The position numbers and the translations under genes are program-made. The notes beneath the pieces were generated by a model that saw only the letters and a program-made list of their open reading frames with translations, did no database searches and was not told the origin of the DNA. Positions 8,453 to 16,397 of a stretch of DNA of 26,283 nt are shown in pieces (the first letter of the stretch is position 1; each line of letters begins with the position of its first letter). Origin of the DNA: UBA2561 sp964577275 (GTDB lineage Bacteria; Bacteroidota; Bacteroidia; Cytophagales; Thermoflexibacteraceae); contig CAZNYR010000055.1 in assembly GCA_964577275.1 (NCBI GenBank), forward strand, positions 1 through 26,283, written 5' to 3'.

Positions 8453-9325
8453 ATGGGTAAAATGATGAAATCCACCAAAAAACGCCACGTTGATACGGTC
8501 ATTATTTCGGATGTGCATCTGGGAACTTATGGCTGTCATGCCAAAGAATTGCACAATTACCTCAAAAGTATCAATCCTAAACGCCTGATTCTGAACGGAG
8601 ATATTATTGATGTCTGGCAATTTAGCAAGCGTTATTTTCCGAAATCACACCTTAAAGTTGTCAAATATTTGATGAAGTTGATTGCTAAAGGCACGGAAAT
8701 TTATTATGTAACAGGCAATCATGATGAGATGTTGCGCCGATTTGATGGCTTTAAATTAAGTAATTTTGAGTTGGTCAATAAGGTTATTATCGACCTTGAG
8801 GACGGACAAAAAGCATGGATTTTTCATGGTGATGTGTTCGATGTGTCGATGAAATATTCTAAGTGGCTGGCTAAATTGGGGTCTGTGGGATACGATACGC
8901 TTATTTTATTGAATCGGTTTGTTAATTTTGTTTCTGAACATATTTTTAAACAAGGAAAGTTATCTTTTTCTAAAAAAATTAAAGATAGCGTCAAAACTGC
9001 CGTCAAGTTTATTAACGATTTTGAAGTAACGGTAGCAGATATTGCCATTATGCACGGCTATGATTATGTCATTTGTGGACATATTCATGAACCTAAAATA
9101 CGTGAAATTACAACCCCAGAAGGTGCGGTAAAGTACTTAAATAGCGGTGATTGGGTCGAAAATCTAACTGCGTTGGAGTATAATCACGGAAAATGGTCGA
9201 TTTATTCTTATTTACAAGACCCTTTCCGTTGGCAGGATGAGGAGGATGAAAGCGAGGATATTTTGCTTGATGATAAGATAATTTTTAATAATTTGGTACA
9301 TGACTTCAAACTCGAACAAATATGA
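8453..9325 (+). CDS. Metallophosphoesterase, UDP-2,3-diacylglucosamine diphosphatase (LpxH-like) family
   Basis: A 290-residue calcineurin-like phosphoesterase. The two-metal site is intact: D20 and H22 (SDVHLG), D50 (NGDIIDVW), GNHDE at 88-92, FHGDVFD, and GHIHEP at 209-214. The DVHLG...GDIIDVW...GNHDE spacing is that of the LpxH-like branch common in Bacteroidota, whose members cleave pyrophosphates of nucleotide-linked or phosphatidyl lipids. The acidic tail (DEEDESEDILLDD) is unusual. The product is probably a peripheral inner-membrane enzyme of envelope lipid metabolism. Its stop overlaps the start of the glycosyltransferase-like gene (ATGA), so the two are translationally coupled. It may be a true LpxH or a paralogue with another lipid substrate; that depends on whether the genome has another lpxH. 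Confidence 0.85.
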   Translation: MGKMMKSTKKRHVDTVIISDVHLGTYGCHAKELHNYLKSINPKRLILNGDIIDVWQFSKRYFPKSHLKVVKYLMKLIAKGTEIYYVTGNHDEMLRRFDGFKLSNFELVNKVIIDLEDGQKAWIFHGDVFDVSMKYSKWLAKLGSVGYDTLILLNRFVNFVSEHIFKQGKLSFSKKIKDSVKTAVKFINDFEVTVADIAIMHGYDYVICGHIHEPKIREITTPEGAVKYLNSGDWVENLTALEYNHGKWSIYSYLQDPFRWQDEEDESEDILLDDKIIFNNLVHDFKLEQI

Positions 9326-10341
9326 AAATTTTATATGCCATTCAGGGTACGGGCAACGGACATTTGAGCCGTGCGCGAGATATTATCCCGTTACTTCAGA
9401 AAAAAGGCGACCTTGATATTTTGGTAAGTGGCACGCAGGCTGATGTTCAGTTGCCGTATTCGGTTGATTATCAGCTCAAAGGGCTGGGTTTTATCTTCGG
9501 AAAAACAGGCGGCATCGACCTGACGGAAACATTCAAAAGTGTAAAATTTCGGAAATTGTGGGAGGAAGTTCGGCAGTTTCCTATCAAACAGTATGACCTG
9601 ATAATCAATGACTTCGAGCCGATTTCGGCATGGGCATCGCTCTGGCATCAGAAGCCCTGTGTGGCACTTAGTCATCAGTCGGCACTACTTTCGGATAAAG
9701 TTCCCAAGCCTGACCATCGGGATATTTTTAGTGATTTTGTTCTGCGAAAATACGCCCCTGCACAGCGCAATTATGGTTTTCATTTCAAAGATTTTGACCG
9801 AGATATTTACACGCCTATTATTCGCCAACAAATTCGAGAAGCTGATACCAGCCACAAAGGACATTATACGGTTTATTTGCCTGCTTTTGCCGACCAAAAA
9901 TTAGTAAAACGATTCAAAAAAATTACGGATGTATCTTGGGAAATATTTTCTAAGCACACAAAAATTGCCTACGAAGACCATAATATTAAGGTCTTACCGA
10001 TTGATAATCAGAAGTTTATTCATAGTATGGCGAGCAGTGAAGGCGTGATTTGTGGAGCTGGATTTGAAACGCCTGCCGAAGCACTTTATTTGCAAAAAAA
10101 GTTGTTGGTTATCCCGATGAAAAATCAGCATGAACAACACTATAACGCACAAGCACTCAAGGAGTTAGGTGTAAAAACGCTTAAAAATCTCAAGAAAAAA
10201 CAAATTCCAATTATCGAAGATTGGATACAAAACGCTCAACCAATTCCAGTGGATTTTCCGGATATGACGCAAGATATTATCGACAAAGTTTTTGAGGATG
10301 ACCACAAGATGTATGAATATGCTTCGGAATTTGAATTTTAA
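9322..10341 (+). CDS. Glycosyltransferase-like protein, MJ1255/VC2487 type (GT-B fold)
   Basis: A 339-residue protein of the family found in many Bacteroidota next to the LpxH-like gene. The N-terminus MKILYAIQGTGNGHLSRA is the typical GT-B glycine-rich GxGxGH loop. A donor-site-like C-terminal half follows, with GVICGAGFETPAEALYLQKK and PMKNQHEQHYNAQAL, as in MurG and UDP-glucuronosyltransferase folds. No signal peptide or transmembrane helix is visible, so it would act on the cytoplasmic face of the membrane. Its start codon overlaps the phosphoesterase stop by four bases. The pair suggests sequential steps on one lipid or lipid-linked sugar, but donor and acceptor are unknown. A strong terminator follows 24 bases after the stop. 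Confidence 0.8.
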   Translation: MKILYAIQGTGNGHLSRARDIIPLLQKKGDLDILVSGTQADVQLPYSVDYQLKGLGFIFGKTGGIDLTETFKSVKFRKLWEEVRQFPIKQYDLIINDFEPISAWASLWHQKPCVALSHQSALLSDKVPKPDHRDIFSDFVLRKYAPAQRNYGFHFKDFDRDIYTPIIRQQIREADTSHKGHYTVYLPAFADQKLVKRFKKITDVSWEIFSKHTKIAYEDHNIKVLPIDNQKFIHSMASSEGVICGAGFETPAEALYLQKKLLVIPMKNQHEQHYNAQALKELGVKTLKNLKKKQIPIIEDWIQNAQPIPVDFPDMTQDIIDKVFEDDHKMYEYASEFEF

Positions 10342-10364
10342 CAAATATTTTTTTAAAATAAACC

Positions 10365-10411
10365 AAAAAATACTCGTGTTACGATTTGCTTCGTGGGACG
10401 AGTATTTTTTT
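10365..10411. terminator. Bidirectional hairpin terminator between convergent genes
   Basis: AAAAAATACTCGT pairs with ACGAGTATTTTTTT, with an inner ACGA/TCGT stem in the loop. A-runs on the left and T-runs on the right let it work for both the glycosyltransferase (+) and hisC (-), which converge here. Confidence 0.85.
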
Positions 10412-10448
10412 TAGAATTGATAATAAACAACATATAATCAAGATATTA

Positions 10449-11495
10449 TCAATAATTTTTGAGTGCCTGTATGAGTGCTTGATTTTCGGTTTGTGTCCCC
10501 ACAGTAATTCGCAAACAGCCTTCGCAAAGCAATACTTTTGAGCGGTCTCGAATGATGATTTCTTGACGGACTAAATGCTCATAAATTCGGCGAGGCTCAT
10601 GGACTTTAACTAATAAAAAATTGGCATCCGTAGGATATATTTTTTGTACAAAACCAAGATTATCTAATTCGGAACGAAGCCATTTTCGTTGTTCCAGAAT
10701 CAGTTGAACCATCTCATTTTTCTTTGATTCGGACAAATGTTCGGCTACTGTTTGCTGTACGATTTGGCTAATATTATAAGGCAATTTGATTTTATTCAGT
10801 AGCCGAATAATCTCTTCGGATGCGAATGCCATGCCCAGTCGCAAGCCAGCCAGACCCCATGCTTTTGAAAAAGTTTGCAAAACGATTAAGTTTGGATATT
10901 GCGCTAATTGCTGTATCCAGCTTGGATTTTCAGAAAAATCAATATAGGCTTCATCGAGAATAATTATTCCCGTAAATTTTTCAATAATTTGTTGAATATC
11001 AGTTATTTGTAATGAATTTCCTGTCGGATTATTGGGCGAACAGAGAAAAATAATTTTGGTATTTTCATCCACTTTTGTCCAGATTTCGTCAAGTGCGATT
11101 TGATAATTTTCGGCACGCAGGGGTACTTCTCGTATTTCGGTACAGTTCGTTTCGGCACTGACTCGATACATTCCGTAAGTCGGGGGGAGGATGATAATGT
11201 TATCTTGATGTGGCTCACAAAAGATACGAAAAAGTAAATCAATCGCCTCATCACTTCCATTTCCTAAGAAAATATTTTCAGGTTTTATGGCTTTGATATG
11301 AGCGATTTTTTGTTTTAAATCTCGTTGATATGGGTCGGGGTATCGATTGTACTTTTCTAAGGTAACCGAACCGTATGGATTTTCGTTGGCATCCAAAAAA
11401 ATATTGGCTGTCCCCGAAAATTCATCTCGTGCCGAAGAATAAGGCGTGAGCGTATGAATATACGTTCGCACTCGTGTATTTAAGTCAAAATCCAT
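10449..11495 (-). CDS. hisC: Histidinol-phosphate aminotransferase
   Basis: A 348-residue PLP enzyme, cytosolic, that converts imidazole acetol-phosphate and glutamate to histidinol-phosphate. HisC features are present: the start region with LDANENPYG, the PDPYQRDLKQKIA box, FLGNGSDEAIDLLFR, PPTYGMY, LCSPNNPTGNSL, LDEAYIDFSE, and the Schiff-base lysine K211 in TFSKAWGLAGLRLG. The tail EGCLRITVGTQTENQALIQAL is typical. Length is normal. It lies outside a histidine operon, downstream of dxs on the same strand, with an AT-rich gap of 198 bases. HisC-like enzymes can also act on aromatic substrates, so another substrate remains possible, but the match is close. Confidence 0.92.
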   Translation of the reverse strand: MDFDLNTRVRTYIHTLTPYSSARDEFSGTANIFLDANENPYGSVTLEKYNRYPDPYQRDLKQKIAHIKAIKPENIFLGNGSDEAIDLLFRIFCEPHQDNIIILPPTYGMYRVSAETNCTEIREVPLRAENYQIALDEIWTKVDENTKIIFLCSPNNPTGNSLQITDIQQIIEKFTGIIILDEAYIDFSENPSWIQQLAQYPNLIVLQTFSKAWGLAGLRLGMAFASEEIIRLLNKIKLPYNISQIVQQTVAEHLSESKKNEMVQLILEQRKWLRSELDNLGFVQKIYPTDANFLLVKVHEPRRIYEHLVRQEIIIRDRSKVLLCEGCLRITVGTQTENQALIQALKNY

Positions 11496-11584
11496 GATGT
11501 TAAACTGTTAGTTTTTAGTAAATTCATGAATAAATAAGAAAATATTTTTAGATGTAATATAAAGTCAATAAATCTCAATTATAA

Positions 11585-11615
11585 TAAAAAAAAATGAAGT
11601 TATGATATTTAACTT
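11585..11615 (-). terminator. Weak possible terminator after dxs
   Basis: Read on the minus strand, AAGTTA (11615-11610) and TAACTT (11602-11597) form a short AT-only stem followed by a T-run of ten (11594-11585). It would separate dxs from hisC, but the stem is weak. Confidence 0.3.
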
Positions 11616-11693
11616 TATTTTGTATATTATATTTATCAAACCGATATGACTATGATGTAAGTAATTGATAAATTTGAACTTAAAAACGTTAAA

Positions 11694-13502
11694 TTAGAGC
11701 CAATTTTTTTCGATAGTTTCCTGAATTGCTTGTGTATCTATTTTGCATTCGCGATGTAATTCGGATATTTTACCCTGTTCAATAAATCGGTCAGGAATGC
11801 CCAAGCGAATAATTTTTTGGGTATATTGATGTTGAGTAGCAAACTCGGCAATCGCCCCCCCAAAACCACCAAAAATGGCAGCATCCTCGATTGTAATAAT
11901 CTTAGAATAATGATAAAATATATCATGCAATAAATCGGTATCTAAAGGTTTTATAAATCGCATATCAAAGTGGGCTGGATGTATATTTTTTGGCTTCAAT
12001 TTTTGGAGTGTATTTTGCACATAATTTCCGATATGTCCGACAGACAAAACGGCAATTTTTTGCCCCTTTGTGAGTTCTCTGCCTTTTCCAATTTGTAATG
12101 TTTCAAAAGGTTTTTTCCAATCGACTAACACGCCCTTTCCTCTGGGATACCGAATGCAAATTGCGCCGCTCAAATGGGTTTGAGAAGTGGGCAGTTGAGC
12201 GGTAAAAAGAATGTTCCGAAGTTCGACTTCATCCATGGGTGCAAAGAGCGTCATGTTGGGAATACAGCGCAAAAATGCAAGGTCAAAAGCCCCTTGATGC
12301 GTGGCACCATCTTCGCCCACCAAGCCCGCACGGTCAAAGCAAAAAATGACTTTCAGATTTTGTAAACAAACATCGTGAACGATCTGGTCATAAGCACGTT
12401 GTGCGAAAGTAGAATACAAATTACAAAAGGGCAAAAAACCTTGAGTCGCCAGTCCTGCGGCAAAAGTTACGGCGTGTTGTTCAGCGATTCCGACATCGAA
12501 AACTCGTTCGGGAAATTGCTGTTTCATCATGCGTAAAGAAGACCCCGAAAGCATCGCTGGCGTGATGCCGATAATCTTCAAATTTTGTTGGGCAAGTTCC
12601 GTTATGGTGTGTCCAAAAACATCCTGATATTTGGGTGGACTCGGTTTTTTATGTAGTTCATTTTTATTACGTTCGCCACTAATTTTATTGAAAGTACCGG
12701 GAGCGTGCCACGTAACTTGGTCTTCTTCAGCAACATCAAATCCACGTCCTTTTGTGGTGCGAATATGGACTAATTTTGCACCCGAAATATGTTTTAATTC
12801 GGATAGAATTTGAAGCAATTTTTGGAGGTCGTGTCCGTCAAAAATTCCGTAATACGGAATATTTAAATTCTTGAAAAAGTTATATTTTTGATTTTCCGAA
12901 TCTTGATGAAATGTATTGTGCAATGCCCCGACATTAGGGTCAATAGACATTCCATTATCATTCAAAATAATTAGGATATTGGTTTGGTTGGTGGGGGCTG
13001 TTCCCAGATTATTTAGTGCTTCAAATGCCATGCCTGCGGTCATTGCTCCATCACCAATAACGGCAATATGCTGACGTGTGTAATTTTTTTGTAAGAAAGA
13101 AGCCATTGCCATGCCCATAATCGCGGAAATTGAGGTAGAAGAATGTCCCGTACCAAAGCTATCAAACGCACTTTCAGCCCGATTTGGGAAGCCCGCTAAG
13201 CCTTTATATTTGCGATTCAGGTGAAAGTTGGTGCGTCTGCCTGTCAGAATTTTGTGTCCGTATGCTTGATGTCCTACATCCCAAACTATCTGGTCATCAG
13301 GGAGTTGGAATAAATAATGCAAAGCGACAGTCAGTTCGACTACGCCCAAACTTGCGCCCAGATGTCCGCCGTGTTCGGCAACAATATCAATAATAAATTG
13401 GCGCAATTCGGTGCAAACTTGGGGCAATTTATCGGGCGATAGTTTTTGTAAATCGGCGGGTTGATGAATTTGAGGTAATAGTAAATCGGTATTTACGTTC
13501 AT
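11694..13502 (-). CDS. dxs: 1-deoxy-D-xylulose-5-phosphate synthase
   Basis: A 602-residue thiamine-diphosphate enzyme that condenses pyruvate with glyceraldehyde-3-phosphate, the first step of the MEP route to isoprenoids. Motifs in order: GGHLGASLGVVELTVALH, WDVGHQAYGHKILTGRR, the ThDP/Mg motif GDGAMTAGMAFEALNN, NDNGMSIDPNVGA, RTTKGRGFDVAEEDQVTWHA, VGIAEQHAVTFAAG with the transketolase-type Glu, DRAGLVGEDGATHQGAFDLAF, CIRYPRGKG, and EDAAIFGGFGG. It is slightly shorter than the usual 620-640 residues, mainly in the loop before FDGHDLQKLL, as in other Bacteroidota. The start at 13502 gives the normal N-terminus. It lies downstream of the antiporter gene and may have its own promoter in the 155-base gap. 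Confidence 0.96.
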   Translation of the reverse strand: MNVNTDLLLPQIHQPADLQKLSPDKLPQVCTELRQFIIDIVAEHGGHLGASLGVVELTVALHYLFQLPDDQIVWDVGHQAYGHKILTGRRTNFHLNRKYKGLAGFPNRAESAFDSFGTGHSSTSISAIMGMAMASFLQKNYTRQHIAVIGDGAMTAGMAFEALNNLGTAPTNQTNILIILNDNGMSIDPNVGALHNTFHQDSENQKYNFFKNLNIPYYGIFDGHDLQKLLQILSELKHISGAKLVHIRTTKGRGFDVAEEDQVTWHAPGTFNKISGERNKNELHKKPSPPKYQDVFGHTITELAQQNLKIIGITPAMLSGSSLRMMKQQFPERVFDVGIAEQHAVTFAAGLATQGFLPFCNLYSTFAQRAYDQIVHDVCLQNLKVIFCFDRAGLVGEDGATHQGAFDLAFLRCIPNMTLFAPMDEVELRNILFTAQLPTSQTHLSGAICIRYPRGKGVLVDWKKPFETLQIGKGRELTKGQKIAVLSVGHIGNYVQNTLQKLKPKNIHPAHFDMRFIKPLDTDLLHDIFYHYSKIITIEDAAIFGGFGGAIAEFATQHQYTQKIIRLGIPDRFIEQGKISELHRECKIDTQAIQETIEKNWL

Positions 13503-13532
13503 TTTTTTCAGATAAATTACACATGAAATGAT

Positions 13533-13610
13533 TGATTTTCAAAATCATAAAAAGATTAGCTGGCACAAAATAAATCGTATCAAGGTTATGATTTAAAATC
13601 TTGAAAATCA
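13533..13610. repeat. Imperfect inverted repeat between antiporter and dxs genes
   Basis: TGATTTTCAAAATCATAA (13533-13550) is matched in inverse orientation by 13586-13610, whose reverse complement begins TGATTTTCAA and ends AAATCATAA with a 7-base insertion between. It fills most of the spacer. It could be a terminator-like structure of the antiporter mRNA or an operator region for dxs. Confidence 0.4.
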
Positions 13611-13657
13611 GTATTTTAGACATAATTCATGTTTGATACCGCAGTAATTGGGTTATT

Positions 13658-15433
13658 TTATTGTAATATCGTTCTGGCAATATAATGAGCCTGCACGACT
13701 TCGGCATCATTAATTTCTTGGTGAACTTCCTGAATTAAATCTTTCATTTGTTCTTCGGGAATTGCAAAATACTCGAATGTGTGATAAAATAGAGTAGCAT
13801 TCGTTTCTAATTCATCAGTAATGATAATGTCGCTTCCTGCTTTTTTGAGTTCTGCTCGTTGGGCAATGCGTTGATTACGAACGATTATCTGCACCTTTGG
13901 GTTCTTTTGCTTGATGATGGAGGCAATTCCTTTGGTCATCTCAATATCCTTAATTGTGATAACGACGATTTTGGCTTCCGAGGCGTGTGCTTGATGTAAG
14001 ATTTCTTCGTTCATGGCATCTCCAAATAATAAATGAGAAAAATGAGGGCTATCTCTGGGAATGCGTCTGGGGTCTATTTCGATAATTAAATAGGGAAGCT
14101 GGGCAAGTTGCGCTCCTCGTGCAAGTGTTCTGCCATTGAGTCCACCGCCAATAATCAATAAATGGTCTTTGAATTGCTTGCCCACTTTGGCTTGTTGCAA
14201 AAATGACGGAATTTTAAGGTATTTGGTCATCCATTTTTGGGTAATTTTAGGTTTTGGAACTTTATAAATCAGGAAATAAGCGATTTTTTTAGAATTAATA
14301 ATGAGCAAAGGAGCGCAAGCCATAGTCAAGACAGAAGTTGCCAAAAAATATTGATATAGTTCAATGGGCATGAGTCCCATTTCCGTTCCTGAACGAGAAA
14401 GTACGAAAGCAAACTCTCCAATCTGACAAATTGACAGAGCCACATAAATCGCTGTTTTGGCAGGAACGCCTAAGGCTTTTGCTGCCCAGAATGCCAGAAA
14501 AGCCTGAATGGCGATGCTTATAATAGTTAAGTATAAAATTTCTAACAAATTGTAATAGACAAAATTTAAGTCCAGAAGCATTCCAATAGAAATAAAGAAG
14601 ATACTGGTAAAGAGTTCTTTGAAAGGCAAAATATAGCCCGTAGCATGATGCGAATATTCGGATTCGGAAAGCATTAAGCCTGCCAAAAATGCGCCTAAAG
14701 CCAACGATAAGCCTGCCAAAGAAGTCAAATAAGCTATCGAAAAACAAATCACGACAACCGTAGAAATAAATAATTCGGTGCTACGGGTTTCAGCAACAAT
14801 CTTGAGGATACGCCCAATCACAAATCGGGAGGTTAAATACAAAAATACGCCCACTGCCGTCAGTTTGACTAACAGCATCCCCACTTCGGTCAGGATGTCA
14901 TCCGAAAGTCCAGCCAGAATCGGCATCGACAGCATCATCGGGACAACAGCAATATCCTGAAAAATCAGAATTGCCAGCACAATTTGACCATGAGGCGAAC
15001 CCATTTCACCGCGCATTTGCAATAATTTCAGGACAATAGCCGTACTGCTCAGTGTACACATAAATCCATAAAAAATCGCTACTGGCAGATATTCATAACT
15101 CCAGTAAGTAATTGCCGCAAAAACCGTTGTGGTTAGGATTAACTGCAATGAACCCGCCACAAAAGCCGCCTTACGGATACGCAATAAACTCGGAATTGAA
15201 AATTCCATTCCAATCGTAAAAAGTAATAGAATTACACCAATTTCTGCCAAAAAATCAATATCTTCCTGTGCAGGCACTAAATTTAATAAATATGGACCTG
15301 ATATTACGCCAGCTACCAAAAAGCCAACAATACTGGGCAGTTTGAGGCGATGCAAAATCAAAATCACTGGAATCGCCAAAGCTAATAGCGTGATGACTTC
15401 AGTCAGGATAGGAATTGATGTTAATAAAACCAT
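13658..15433 (-). CDS. KefB-type monovalent cation:proton antiporter (CPA2) with RCK domain
   Basis: A 591-residue inner-membrane transporter. Residues about 5-390 form the Na+/H+ exchanger-type membrane domain of about 12 helices. It carries GFLVAGVISGPYLL, LLLFTIGMEFS, SSTAIVLKLL, the paired motif ILIFQDIAVVPMM, LGAFLAGLMLSESEYSH and FFISIGMLLD, all typical of the KefB/KefC and GerN group. From about residue 420 a TrkA-N/RCK Rossmann domain begins (HLLIIGGGLNGRTLA, then IIEIDPRR, LLFGDAMNEEIL). This predicts control by NAD(H) or a similar ligand. KefB proteins exchange K+ or Na+ for protons; ion specificity cannot be read here. No KefF/KefG-type partner is adjacent. Confidence 0.9.
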   Translation of the reverse strand: MVLLTSIPILTEVITLLALAIPVILILHRLKLPSIVGFLVAGVISGPYLLNLVPAQEDIDFLAEIGVILLLFTIGMEFSIPSLLRIRKAAFVAGSLQLILTTTVFAAITYWSYEYLPVAIFYGFMCTLSSTAIVLKLLQMRGEMGSPHGQIVLAILIFQDIAVVPMMLSMPILAGLSDDILTEVGMLLVKLTAVGVFLYLTSRFVIGRILKIVAETRSTELFISTVVVICFSIAYLTSLAGLSLALGAFLAGLMLSESEYSHHATGYILPFKELFTSIFFISIGMLLDLNFVYYNLLEILYLTIISIAIQAFLAFWAAKALGVPAKTAIYVALSICQIGEFAFVLSRSGTEMGLMPIELYQYFLATSVLTMACAPLLIINSKKIAYFLIYKVPKPKITQKWMTKYLKIPSFLQQAKVGKQFKDHLLIIGGGLNGRTLARGAQLAQLPYLIIEIDPRRIPRDSPHFSHLLFGDAMNEEILHQAHASEAKIVVITIKDIEMTKGIASIIKQKNPKVQIIVRNQRIAQRAELKKAGSDIIITDELETNATLFYHTFEYFAIPEEQMKDLIQEVHQEINDAEVVQAHYIARTILQ

Positions 15434-15899
15434 GCTTGTAGATATTATTTTCGTTGATAGTATTGTTTTTTTGATATAGTATTACAATGTAAAACAGAAT
15501 GCAATTTGGAGGCAATTGCTTTGATTTTGAGTGGACAGTTATTTTTTTGTCAGGCTCAAAAATCCATTTCCTTGATTAAGTTCAGTATCTTTTGATTGCT
15601 TTCATTTCCGATTTTTTTAAATGTTTTAGGTATGTATTTGAAAATATTGGATGTAACGCTTTCCCTTTAACACCAATCATGTGATTTGGTTTTAGACTTG
15701 TTTTTATGAAGTAAGATGACTAAAAACGGAAAATACTGGAAATCAAAAGTATAAATTTTTATGAACATTACTTTGTTGTTCTGACTAAAATTTATGCGCT
15801 GGTAGAAACTGACGACCAAAAAAATAGCGTATTTTCAATACCATCAGCGTTGAAAAATTAGGGGGCTTAGAACAGGGAAAAAGTTTTTTTGAAGAAAAA
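15434..15899. other. Non-coding spacer upstream of the riboswitch locus
   Basis: No supported gene. A perfect small palindrome TTACAATGTAA lies at 15482-15492, 49 bases upstream of the antiporter start, and could be a regulator site. CAAAAGTA (15744-15751) resembles a minus-strand -7 box but lacks a -33 element. Confidence 0.4.
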
Positions 15900-15932
15900 T
15901 TTGCATTTCTCAAAAATCCATTTGTACCTTTG
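15900..15932 (+). promoter_or_regulatory. Bacteroidota-type promoter of the SAM-riboswitch transcript
   Basis: TTTG (15900-15903) is followed after 21 bases by TACCTTTG (15925-15932), a close match to TTTG-N19-21-TAnnTTTG. Transcription would start near 15938, about 40 bases before the riboswitch P1 helix. Confidence 0.6.
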
Positions 15933-15976
15933 TAACATCAATAACGAGAAAGTTCCTATCTGAATTTATCGTTGTT

Positions 15977-16067
15977 TTTATTGAGAATGAGGCGAGAGAA
16001 CAGGCTCTGCGACCCTCTGACAACCTCAGCGAATGTCTGAAAGGTGTTAATTCCTGCCCAAAATAAG
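15977..16067 (+). promoter_or_regulatory. SAM-I (S-box) riboswitch
   Basis: The conserved S-box core is readable in order. The P1 strand TTTATT (15977-15982) pairs with AATAAG (16062-16067). GAGAATGAGGCGAGAGAAC is followed by AGGCTCTGCGACCCTCTGA and then the conserved ACAACCT. The 3' part has GAAAGGTGTTAATTCCTGCC, very close to the consensus AGGTGCTAATTCCTGC. Known SAM-I elements bind S-adenosylmethionine and switch off downstream sulfur amino acid genes. There is no obvious intrinsic terminator directly after P1. The next element is a 43-codon leader ORF beginning 30 bases later, so control may act on leader translation or on a later attenuator. The first full gene downstream is an ATP-grasp ligase. 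Confidence 0.9.
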
Positions 16068-16096
16068 TTTTAGGGAAAAATAAACTCAACATCATC

Positions 16097-16228
16097 ATGA
16101 AAATTATTCATTCTGCTGCAAGTTCGTTTTTTATGCCAGACTTTTGGCAATTCATTTCTGATTCATCATTTTCGATGATTCCACGCACGTATATTTTTAC
16201 CATGACAAGTTGTCGCTGTTGTTCATGA
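16097..16228 (+). CDS. 43-residue leader peptide with C-terminal SCRCCS
   Basis: A small ORF starts 30 bases after the SAM riboswitch (ATG 16097) and ends TGA 16226-16228. The peptide begins MKIIHSAASSFF, is serine-rich (9 of 43), and ends TMTSCRCCS with codons TGT CGC TGT TGT TCA TGA. Clustered cysteine codons just before a stop are the hallmark of amino-acid-responsive attenuation leaders. The Cys codons lie inside a hairpin: CATGACAA (16201-16208) pairs with TTGTTCATG (16219-16227), with a single bulged T. The peptide itself probably has no function beyond translation. No later open frame connects it with the ATP-grasp gene, which begins 170 bases further on. The leader role is inferred; the ORF and codons are directly visible. 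Confidence 0.65.
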   Translation: MKIIHSAASSFFMPDFWQFISDSSFSMIPRTYIFTMTSCRCCS

Positions 16229-16397
16229 CATTTTTCGATTTCTGAAAATTTCTGGCTTCAAGCATTGTTTGGGATTTTTGGAAATAGATTTACAAAGTGT
16301 TTCTTTGACATTATCCTGAATAATGGATGTAAACAGTACACGAAATTACTTAAAATTTCTTATTTAAATACTATTTTATCTTAAAAAACTGATAAAA
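16229..16397 (+). promoter_or_regulatory. Leader-to-gene spacer, possible attenuator region
   Basis: The 169-base untranslated stretch contains GAAATT (16341-16346) with AATTTC nearby downstream as a short stem, and another AATTTC upstream near 16243 that could pair with the same GAAATT instead. No G+C-rich terminator with a T-run is evident, so the switching structure, if any, is not resolved by eye. Confidence 0.3.

Noticed and set aside
8230..8502. 90-codon minus-strand ORF before the phosphoesterase gene
   Set aside because: It starts inside the well-supported phosphoesterase gene, covers its promoter and has no family features.
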